The notes under the pieces are model-generated. The model searched no databases. It was given only the letters and a program-made list of their open reading frames with translations, and had not been told where the DNA came from. Position numbers and translations under genes: made by a program. From the NCBI GenBank assembly GCA_003222935.1, contig QHXL01000274.1:1-6707 (forward strand): 6,707 nucleotides of DNA, given 5' to 3'. The stretch is from Acidobacteriota bacterium (GTDB lineage: Bacteria > Acidobacteriota > Blastocatellia > Pyrinomonadales > Pyrinomonadaceae). Positions 1 to 5,919 of the stretch are shown here, one piece after another (positions within the stretch are counted from its first letter, which is position 1; every line of letters starts with the position of its first letter).

Positions 1-57
1 CGTAACTTTTGGCTGATCGGCGTAATCGGTCCAAAGCCGATTCAATTCATCAGGATT
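1..57 (-). other. Unassigned left edge with a short coding-like minus-strand frame
   Basis: Between the window edge and the family A repeat there are only 57 bases. One minus-strand frame is open here and reads NPDELNRLWTDYADQPKVT, a composition that looks like real protein. The frame stays open back through the repeat to a TAG at 169-171, but the residues encoded by the repeat are arginine-rich and do not look like protein. No ATG lies in the frame; only a GTG (109-111) and a TTG (43-45) could start it, neither with a clear ribosome binding site. It could be the start of a fifth gene, the tail of a gene cut by the repeat, or chance. It weakly recalls the C-terminal helix of some arylsulfatases; I do not assign it. 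Confidence 0.2.
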
Positions 58-59
58 GG

Positions 60-201
60 GTCTTCCCCACCTCCGGCTTCGTTCGGAGGAGCGGACAATT
101 CGACGGTACACAGTTCCTGAATTATGTCCGCTCCTCCGAACGAAGCAACGCAGGAGGGCGGCGTGCTGCTATAAACATGCCACTCCTCCGGAGAGAAAGA
201 C
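60..201. repeat. Family A nested inverted repeat, copy 1 (diverged, left arm shortened)
   Basis: The core is a perfect 22-bp inverted repeat, 76-97 with 125-146, around a 27-nt loop. Outside it the right end (169-201) closely matches the right end of the copy at 5706-5886: CTATAAACATGCCACTCCT here against CTATAGATATGCCACTCCT there, then CCGGAG and a GAAGAC-like end. The left end starts with the same GTCTTC but lacks about 40 nt of the outer arm, so the outer hairpin cannot form fully. The element begins 11 bp after the oxidoreductase stop codon. No transposase is present. It could be a non-autonomous mobile repeat, a REP/BIME-type element, or a structured transcript end. Confidence 0.8.
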
Positions 202-212
202 TGGAATTGAAT

Positions 213-1553
213 CTAAGTTTTCGGCGGTAGACTCACCAACTCGGAGATACGTACTGGGCGATTCAGTTCGACGCTCTTGCGCGCCGCAATCCCAGTCAAA
301 CACGACAACGCGCCCGCACGTGAATCTGGGAGTCGCATGTAGACCGGTACGTCGGTCTTCTTAAAAATCAAATCTCGAATTCGACCGTCACCGCCGCCGT
401 GACCGGCTGCAATTTCCGGAACCTCGATCTTTTCGCGTTGGCCAAAACTCTTCGTCAGGTATATCTCACTCTGTTTCTCAACCTCCCATGGCTGCCGCTC
501 ATAGTCGCGAATCTCGAGTCGGCCGAGCTCACCGTTGAACGCCAGCCGATAGCCTTCGAACGGCATGAAAGCATTCAGCGAGTAACTCATCTGCGTGCCA
601 TTCGAATACTTCACGACCGCGCCCATGGTGTCGTAGATGTCGCAATCTTCGCGGTACACGCAACCATCACGAAAGTAACCATCAGCGTCTTCACACTTCG
701 CGTATAACTGCATTCGAATATCGTTCTTCTTCATGTCGTAAAAGAAGCGACACTCCGAGGTATGCGGACACGTCCGACAGTTTGGCGCTCGAAACTTGCC
801 ATTGCTGCCATAGATCTCCAGTCCAGCCCTCGCTGAAACTTCGACGGGGTCGGCATCGAGCCACCAATTGATCAAATCGAAGTGATGCGTCGCTTTGTGA
901 ACCCACAAACTTCCCCCCTTCGATTTCAGACGATGCCAGCGTCGGAAGTAATCGGCGCCGTGATAGACGTCGAGATACCAACTAAAGTCGACCGAGACGA
1001 CTTTGCCGATCGCGCCTGACAAAAGCACTTCTTTGATCTTTTGATGCTTTGGCGCGTACCGATAATTGAAGGTGACAACGATATTCTTCTTGTTGCGTTT
1101 CTCGGCATCGAGAACTGCCTGGCACTGTTTCTCGTCGATGACCATCGGCTTCTCAGTCATGACGTCCAGGCCACGATCCAAACCTCTCGCAATGTAGTTG
1201 CTGTGAAAACCGTCGACCGTCGTGACCATCAGCAGATCGGGTTTCGCCTGATCCAGCATCTTGTCGAAGTCTGTGAATGTCGGACAACTGACACCTAACA
1301 TCTGCCTGGCAACTTCGACGCGTTTTGGATTGATATCACATAGGCCCACGAATTCGAGCAGGTCGGGGTAGTTTTGAACCAGGGGTCTGCCCCACATTGT
1401 GACGGCCCGGTCGCCAGTCCCAATTATCGCGTAGCGTCGCTTGGCCGGTGCCGCGACGCTGATAGATGAGTCACTCAAAACCGCAGCGCCAACGGCGGCC
1501 GTTCCGGCAGTCTTGACGAAGTCACGACGTGAAAGGTTATGGGAATCAGTCAT
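213..1553 (-). CDS. Tat-exported Gfo/Idh/MocA-family oxidoreductase
   Basis: This 446-residue protein is a predicted NAD(P)-dependent sugar oxidoreductase. A twin-arginine signal is visible at residues 8-14 (SRRDFVK), followed by an Ala-rich stretch and a possible cleavage site near AAPA (34-37). The Rossmann fold starts with YAIIGTGDRA (41-50); the family EKP motif is at 134-136. The region 213-231 (GGSLWVHKATHHFDLINWW) corresponds to the catalytic histidine segment, with H223 and D226 in the usual spacing. Six cysteines cluster at 259, 262, 268, 287, 298 and 304 in the C-terminal domain; this matches a subfamily I remember from polysaccharide-using bacteria, role unknown. Export with the cofactor bound fits the Tat route, as in Zymomonas glucose-fructose oxidoreductase. 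It is the last gene of the row, 114 bp after GH95. The substrate cannot be named; a released deoxyhexose or a glycoside oxidised before cleavage are possibilities. The ATG start is supported by GGAG eight bases upstream and by the Tat motif. Confidence 0.95.
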   Translation of the reverse strand: MTDSHNLSRRDFVKTAGTAAVGAAVLSDSSISVAAPAKRRYAIIGTGDRAVTMWGRPLVQNYPDLLEFVGLCDINPKRVEVARQMLGVSCPTFTDFDKMLDQAKPDLLMVTTVDGFHSNYIARGLDRGLDVMTEKPMVIDEKQCQAVLDAEKRNKKNIVVTFNYRYAPKHQKIKEVLLSGAIGKVVSVDFSWYLDVYHGADYFRRWHRLKSKGGSLWVHKATHHFDLINWWLDADPVEVSARAGLEIYGSNGKFRAPNCRTCPHTSECRFFYDMKKNDIRMQLYAKCEDADGYFRDGCVYREDCDIYDTMGAVVKYSNGTQMSYSLNAFMPFEGYRLAFNGELGRLEIRDYERQPWEVEKQSEIYLTKSFGQREKIEVPEIAAGHGGGDGRIRDLIFKKTDVPVYMRLPDSRAGALSCLTGIAARKSVELNRPVRISELVSLPPKT

Positions 1554-1561
1554 TGCGATTA

Positions 1562-1565
1562 CTCC
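1562..1565 (-). promoter_or_regulatory. Ribosome binding site of the oxidoreductase gene
   Basis: The minus strand reads GGAG eight bases before the ATG at 1551-1553. It lies in the short stretch left between the family C repeat and the start codon, so the gene keeps its own translation signal although the rest of the gap is repeat. I see no convincing promoter in the 26 bp between repeat and start. Confidence 0.55.
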
Positions 1566-1579
1566 GAGTCATTTTGAAA

Positions 1580-1677
1580 TTCTCTGTGCATTCTCTGTGT
1601 CTCTGCGTCTCTGTGGTTAAGCTCATGAACGCATCGATGAACCACAGAGTCACAGAGACACAGAGATTCACAGAGAA
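1580..1677. repeat. Family C inverted repeat rich in CTCTGTG/CACAGAG
   Basis: The left arm (1580-1618) and right arm (1640-1677) are inverted copies with one gap and a few mismatches, around a 21-nt loop. Each arm has several CTCTGTG-like units, and the inner ends are TGTGGTT and AACCACA. The palindrome fills most of the 114-bp gap between the GH95 and oxidoreductase genes. Its right end overlaps the 3' end of GH95 and provides the last two codons and the TGA stop. Palindromes of this AACCACAGAG type are, as I recall, common between genes in several environmental phyla; their origin and role are unclear. It is not followed by a T-run, so it does not look like a classical terminator. Confidence 0.85.
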
Positions 1678-4055
1678 AAGCGTTTTCCGAGGACATAGCT
1701 TCTACCTGCTTGTGTCTTAAGCGATAAGGTCTTTATGCCATACCGGATCTTGCAAGATCCTCCGCGCGTCGATTTGAGCTTTGCCTCAATCAGCTTGCCG
1801 GCCTTCCACTCGACATCAACTTCGTAACCGCCTCGAGCCCGTAACCCGGTGACGCGGCCGTTGGCCCAGGCATCGGGCAATGCTGGCAGCAATTCAATCT
1901 CTCCTGTTCGGCTCTGGACCAGCATCTCGGCAATCCCGGCGGCCGCACCAAAGTTTCCATCTATCTGAAAAGGTGGATGCGCATCAAACAGGTTATCGTA
2001 ACTTCCGCCCGCAAACTGAACACCTGCTTTTGCGCGACTGCCAACTGGCGACAAGAGCAGCGATAGCAGACGATTGGCGCGGTTGCCGTCACCAAGGCGA
2101 GCCCACATTGTCAGCTTGTGAGCCAGGGACCACCCGGTCGAAATATCACCACGTGCCTCCAACGTCTTGCGTGCAGCGCTAGCAAGTTCCGGTGTTTCAG
2201 TGAGCGTGATTTCCGAACCCGGATAAAGGCCCCAGAGATGCGACACATGTCGATGCGTCGGTTCCGCTTCCTTGTACTCTTCGAGCCATTCCATCACGCG
2301 ACCGTCTGAACCAACTCGAGTCGGGGCCAGTCGAGATCGCTTATCGATCAGTTCTTTACGAAACTCTGGGTCAATATTGAGCAGACGTGAAGATTCGATA
2401 CACGCGTCAAACAAGTAACGCAACAACTGCATGTCGATGGTCGGTCCCATTACCACGTGGGCCACCTTACCATCAGGAAGTCGAAAGCCATTTTCAGGAG
2501 AATTTGCCGGCGCGGTTACGAGCCATTTCTGCTTAGGCTCTTCGATCAGCATGTCAGCATAGAACCGCGCTGACCCCTTCATGATCGGATAGGCCCATTT
2601 CAAAAACGCCTTATCGCGCGTGAACAAATAATGGTCCCAGAGATGCTGACAGAGCCACGCCGATCCGCTCGAGGTTGATCCCCAGGAAGCACCCTCGCCG
2701 GGCGCCGTGAAACCCCATGGATTGGTAATCACATGCGCAACCCAACCACGAGCCTTGTAATAAAGCTTCGCCGTTCGGCTCCCGGGTTTTTGCAGTGAGT
2801 CAATCAGAGCAAATAACGGCTGATGCAACTCCGAAAGGTTTGCCACTTCGGCAAGCCAGTAGTTCATCTGCACGTTGACGTTCAGATGCCAGTCAGCGTT
2901 CCAGGGTGTTTGTACTTCTCCTGCCCAGATTCCCTGTAGATTGGCCGGCAGGCCTCCGGGTCGCGACGAAGAGATTAGAAGATAACGCCCGTACTGGTAG
3001 TACAAAGCCGCGAGCCCTGGATCCTTGAAACCATCTCCATACTTCTTGATGCGTTCTGGAGTCGTCGCCGTGTCGGAAGGCCCAAGGTTAAGACTGCTGC
3101 GATTGAAATAACGCTGATACTCGGCTACGTGAGCTGCAAGTAAACTCTTATAAGTTTTCTGAGACGCCTTATTTAGATCTGCCAATGACGCATTGTCAGG
3201 ATTAGCTGTGCGTCGTCCCGCAAACCCTTGATAGTCCGTCGCCGCAGTTATCAAGATGACAACTTCATCCGCGTTTGTAACTTTGACCGTTTTATCAGCG
3301 ACTGAAACACTTCCAGCCTTGGTTAGGGTCGCTAGCCTCGCCGCATATTTCATCCCGTTGCCGTCAGTGCCATTGTTCAACTGGCCTGTCATCAACAGAC
3401 CGCTGTTTCCTACACCAACAACCTGGACTCGCTCAGATCGAGTTAGTGAGGCTTCAAATGAAATCGACTGTGGCCTGCTGGCTGTTAGCCGGACAACGAT
3501 CGACTGGTCGGCAGCAGTGACAAGGGTTTCACGTGTGTAGCGAACACCATTTCTTTCAAACTCAACTCGTGCAACTGCAGTTGCAAGATCCAGTTCCCGA
3601 CGGTAGTTCGTGACACCTTGATCGCCATGTTCAAATTTGAGTCTTAGTTGACCGAGAGTCTGATACGAACCATATTGAGCGTCCTTACCACTTCCTCTCG
3701 CAGAACCTGGTCCTTTGCACGTGAAGTGATCGTAGACGAGCTTTTCAGCTTCGGCGTTCTTTCCTTCCAACAGCAACCGGCGAATCTCAGGAAGATATTG
3801 AGCAGCGTCAGGACGATCGGCATCCTGCGGTGAACCCGACCAGAGCGAACTCTCGTTTAGAAGGATCTTCTCTTCTGCCACACCGCCAAAAACCATCGCT
3901 CCCAGGCGGCCATTGCCTAGCGGCAACGACTGTGTGAACTGCAGCGCCGGCGAATCAAACCAAAGCAAATCACTTGTATTGGCGCTCGATCCGACGGACA
4001 CAAACAAAACCACCAAAACACAAACAATAGCTGCTCTCACGCTGACAATTTTCAT
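1668..4055 (-). CDS. GH95-family alpha-L-fucosidase (possibly alpha-L-galactosidase), secreted
   Basis: This 795-residue protein is close to full length for family GH95, inverting enzymes that remove terminal alpha-L-fucose (typically alpha-1,2-linked) or alpha-L-galactose. A Sec signal peptide covers about residues 1-25 (hydrophobic core AIVCVLVVLFVSV, likely cut after SSA). The N-terminal beta domain begins with LWFDSPA (31-37), LPLGNGRLGAMVFGG (44-58) and LNESSLWSG (66-74). The (alpha/alpha)6 barrel shows SRPGGLPANLQGIW (364-377), PWNADWHLNVNVQMNYW (384-400), SPENGF (519-524), SHLWGLYPG (605-613) and PPFQIDGNFG (694-703). By comparison with bifidobacterial AfcA (N421, N423, E566, D766), the likely catalytic residues are N392, N394, E521 and D699; this mapping is from memory. 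The ATG has no clear Shine-Dalgarno sequence, but an in-frame extension has no start codon. The gene lies 158 bp after the sulfatase, with a strong palindrome between. Its last two codons and stop lie inside the family C repeat. Fucose or L-galactose specificity cannot be decided here. Confidence 0.95.
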   Translation of the reverse strand: MKIVSVRAAIVCVLVVLFVSVGSSANTSDLLWFDSPALQFTQSLPLGNGRLGAMVFGGVAEEKILLNESSLWSGSPQDADRPDAAQYLPEIRRLLLEGKNAEAEKLVYDHFTCKGPGSARGSGKDAQYGSYQTLGQLRLKFEHGDQGVTNYRRELDLATAVARVEFERNGVRYTRETLVTAADQSIVVRLTASRPQSISFEASLTRSERVQVVGVGNSGLLMTGQLNNGTDGNGMKYAARLATLTKAGSVSVADKTVKVTNADEVVILITAATDYQGFAGRRTANPDNASLADLNKASQKTYKSLLAAHVAEYQRYFNRSSLNLGPSDTATTPERIKKYGDGFKDPGLAALYYQYGRYLLISSSRPGGLPANLQGIWAGEVQTPWNADWHLNVNVQMNYWLAEVANLSELHQPLFALIDSLQKPGSRTAKLYYKARGWVAHVITNPWGFTAPGEGASWGSTSSGSAWLCQHLWDHYLFTRDKAFLKWAYPIMKGSARFYADMLIEEPKQKWLVTAPANSPENGFRLPDGKVAHVVMGPTIDMQLLRYLFDACIESSRLLNIDPEFRKELIDKRSRLAPTRVGSDGRVMEWLEEYKEAEPTHRHVSHLWGLYPGSEITLTETPELASAARKTLEARGDISTGWSLAHKLTMWARLGDGNRANRLLSLLLSPVGSRAKAGVQFAGGSYDNLFDAHPPFQIDGNFGAAAGIAEMLVQSRTGEIELLPALPDAWANGRVTGLRARGGYEVDVEWKAGKLIEAKLKSTRGGSCKIRYGIKTLSLKTQAGRSYVLGKRFSL

Positions 4056-4085
4056 ATTTTCAGTGACGTGACCGCACTCAAAGCG

Positions 4086-4198
4086 AATGCTCGTGCTGGG
4101 ACCGCAGGCGTCCCCGCCTGCTGGTAACCCTATTGGCTCGATGGAACTTTAATGACTACCTGGCAGGCGGGGACGCCTGCGGTCCCAGCATCAGCGTT
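4086..4198. repeat. Family B inverted repeat (paired REP-like palindromes)
   Basis: The arms 4094-4121 and 4163-4190 are perfect 28-bp inverted copies; with three mismatches they extend to 4086-4121 and 4163-4198. Each arm also contains its own hairpin: GCAGGCG-TCCC-CGCCTGC at 4104-4121, and the mirror form with a GGGA loop at 4163-4180, each flanked on its outer side by the conserved TGCTGGGACC or GGTCCCAGCA. Two inverted short palindromes with a constant flank resemble the plan of bacterial REP pairs (BIMEs). It starts 15 bp after the sulfatase stop and ends 30 bp before the GH95 start. In a shared transcript it would form a very stable hairpin just upstream of GH95. No T-run follows on the minus strand. 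Confidence 0.9.
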
Positions 4199-4213
4199 CC
4201 TTTAAACGAAGGG

Positions 4214-5635
4214 TCATTGGGATGGAATCTGTTCGAGTAACTTTCGCATCTCTGCGACAGTCTTTGCGTATGCAGGATCACTTGCGAGATTCTTCAACTC
4301 GAACGGATCCTTCACTGTATCGAGCAACATCTCGCCTAATGCTCCATCTTCCCAGCGGACATAGTGCCAACGCTCTGTGCGCACAGACTTTCCGATCTTG
4401 CCTTGATACTGGACCACACTTAAGGCGGGATAGTTCCACTTCGCGTGTGGATTTTTCAAAAGAGGAACCAAACTATGTCCCTCGAGTTTCGACGGTGCCT
4501 TGTACGGCTGTGGTAATCCGCAGAAATCTACCAGTGTTGGGAATAGATCGATTAAGCCTACCGTGCGTTCACTAACCCCGGGCTTGCCCTTCGGCATCGC
4601 AACTATGAGCGGCACACGAAGCGCGATATCGAACAACGAATAGGCCTTGGACCACTTCCCTTTTTCACCCAGGTGATACCCGTGGTCGCCAAGGAAAACG
4701 ATGATCGTGTTATCGCGCAGCTTCAGACGATCGAGCGCATCAAGAACCCGACCAACCTGCTCATCCATAAAACTGACCGACGCGTAATACGCCCTGATCA
4801 TTTCGCGAGCTTGTTGTGGTGATGCGTCACGCCCAATGAAGAGATCGGTGTTGCGTCGGGCAACTGAGATTTCGGGAAACCCTTCCGGCGCGCCCGGGTT
4901 TGTAGCAAAGTCTGGCGGAAGCGGGATCTTGTCAGGATCGTACATGTCGAAAAACTTCTTTGGCGCCGCCGGTGGACTATGCGGCTTCGACTCGCCAAAC
5001 GCTAAGAAGAAAGGTTGGTCCTTGTACTTCTCCAAATACTCGATAGCCTTTGTCGCCGATTTGTAGTCTCCATTTGACTCGCCATTACCTTCCAGCACCA
5101 CGATTCGATCCGAGTCATTCGTTCGTTCCCGACTATCAGGATTTGATGGAGGTCGCTTTGCGCCCGTGAAGGCACGTTCTTCAAAACCTTCTGTCCATGC
5201 TTCAGAGTCGTCAATGCCTCCATGAAATGTCTTGCCCGAGCGAAGCGTGACATAACCGTTTAGCCTGAAGTGTTGCGGCAAGGAAACGAGGTCGGGGTGA
5301 AGCGCGCGGAAATAGTATTCGTTGTCGAGAATGCTTGTTTGAGTCGGATACTTCCCGGTCAGAAATGACGAGCGCGACGGATTGCACAAAGGATACTGGC
5401 AATACGCGCGATCGAAGCGAACCCCTTGCGCAGCAAGTTTGTCGAGGTTTGGTGTCTTTACGATTGAATTGCCGTAGCTACCCAGCGTCGGGCGCAAGTC
5501 GTCGGACATGATGAAAAGAACGTTGTATTTCGGCTTCTGCGCCGCCGCAACGGACACGCCCAGCCGGGAATCAACGCGTAACGAGTAGACCAATAGGGCC
5601 ACTCCGCAGATAGCAATTAGTAGTCTCTTTCTCAC
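4214..5635 (-). CDS. Secreted type I sulfatase, iduronate-2-sulfatase-like (formylglycine-dependent)
   Basis: This 473-residue protein is a complete alkaline-phosphatase-fold sulfatase, predicted to hydrolyse a sulfate ester on a sugar. The signal peptide spans about residues 1-33 (hydrophobic core LLIAICGVALLVYSL, cleavage near AAAQ). The metal-site motif NVLFIMSDD (38-46) gives D45 and D46. The formylglycine signature C84-N-P-S-R88 lies in YPLCNPSRSSFLTGKYPT (81-98); it is of the cysteine type and is complete. Further family motifs are GKTFH (134-138), KPHSPP (217-222) and GDHGYHLGEKGKWSK (316-330), with D317 and H318 as probable metal ligands. The GKTFH, KPH and GDHGYHLGE set is typical of the iduronate-2-sulfatase-like group (SulfAtlas S1_7 by recollection). 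The start is GTG; the next in-frame ATG is codon 43 and would remove the signal peptide and part of the metal site. No maturation enzyme is encoded here. Placed between GH106 and GH95, it probably desulfates the same polysaccharide; the exact sugar and sulfate position are unknown. Confidence 0.94.
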   Translation of the reverse strand: MRKRLLIAICGVALLVYSLRVDSRLGVSVAAAQKPKYNVLFIMSDDLRPTLGSYGNSIVKTPNLDKLAAQGVRFDRAYCQYPLCNPSRSSFLTGKYPTQTSILDNEYYFRALHPDLVSLPQHFRLNGYVTLRSGKTFHGGIDDSEAWTEGFEERAFTGAKRPPSNPDSRERTNDSDRIVVLEGNGESNGDYKSATKAIEYLEKYKDQPFFLAFGESKPHSPPAAPKKFFDMYDPDKIPLPPDFATNPGAPEGFPEISVARRNTDLFIGRDASPQQAREMIRAYYASVSFMDEQVGRVLDALDRLKLRDNTIIVFLGDHGYHLGEKGKWSKAYSLFDIALRVPLIVAMPKGKPGVSERTVGLIDLFPTLVDFCGLPQPYKAPSKLEGHSLVPLLKNPHAKWNYPALSVVQYQGKIGKSVRTERWHYVRWEDGALGEMLLDTVKDPFELKNLASDPAYAKTVAEMRKLLEQIPSQ

Positions 5636-5645
5636 GATTACCAGT

Positions 5646-5653
5646 CCCTTCCT
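5646..5653 (-). promoter_or_regulatory. Ribosome binding site supporting the GTG start of the sulfatase
   Basis: The minus strand reads AGGAAGGG ten bases before the GTG at 5633-5635. The next in-frame ATG lies 42 codons downstream, after the signal peptide, so this site and the signal sequence decide the GTG start. Confidence 0.6.
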
Positions 5654-5705
5654 AGTAACTCTGCGTATACCCAGCGCTCTCCACGTCTTTTAAAATCGGG
5701 AGCCA

Positions 5706-5886
5706 GTCTTCACTCCGGTAGGAGTGGCATGTCTATAGCATTGCTCGAGCCTAAGACTCCGGCGCGGTTCGGCGGGCCGGGACGAAGTTGAGTGGTTAAG
5801 GACTAGTTGCATTCCGGCCCGCCGAACCGCGCCTCGGGACATAGATGGTCTTACTATAGATATGCCACTCCTACCGGAGTGAAGAC
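5706..5886. repeat. Family A nested inverted repeat, copy 2 (complete)
   Basis: The outer arms 5706-5738 and 5854-5886 pair at 32 of 33 positions (the first 25 perfectly). Nested inside is a second perfect 20-bp inverted repeat, 5761-5780 with 5814-5833, around a 33-nt loop. Each outer arm also holds a 6-bp hairpin, CACTCC-GGTA-GGAGTG at 5711-5726 and its mirror at 5866-5881. The ends are GTCTTC and GAAGAC. I see no clear target-site duplication. It fills most of the 284-bp gap between the GH106 stop (33 bp away) and the sulfatase start; the 70 bp left before the sulfatase shows no convincing promoter. It is related to 60-201, which keeps the inner stem and right end. Candidate natures: a MITE, a BIME-type repeat moved by a distant REP-associated transposase, or a structured 3' RNA element. 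Confidence 0.92.
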
Positions 5887-5919
5887 CCGCTTCGAAGGCA
5901 GTGACACTCCTTGAAAAAC

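Noticed and set aside
9..230. Plus-strand open frame across the left end
   Set aside because: It runs through the family A palindrome, starts with TTG, has no ribosome site, and its arginine-rich residues match no family I know.
1546..1572. Nine-codon minus-strand frame (ATG to TGA) overlapping the oxidoreductase start, possible leader peptide
   Set aside because: It has no ribosome site of its own and no recognisable attenuation signal; a frame this short arises easily by chance.
1580..1677. Repeated CTCTGTG units as a possible CRISPR or tandem array
   Set aside because: The units are short, irregular and arranged as two inverted arms; there are no spacers of even length.
3256..3540. Plus-strand open frame of 94 codons
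   Set aside because: It lies wholly inside the GH95 gene on the opposite strand, whose motifs are unmistakable. The other plus-strand frames inside the genes are shadows too.
5636..5705. Sigma-70-like promoter upstream of the sulfatase (GGTATACGC as a -10 box)
   Set aside because: No matching -35 box stands at the right distance, and the promoter consensus of the organism is unknown.
5706..5886. Intrinsic terminators at the palindromes
   Set aside because: The hairpins are strong, but no T-run follows directly on the minus strand. The nearest, TTTT about ten bases past 5706, is short and too far away.
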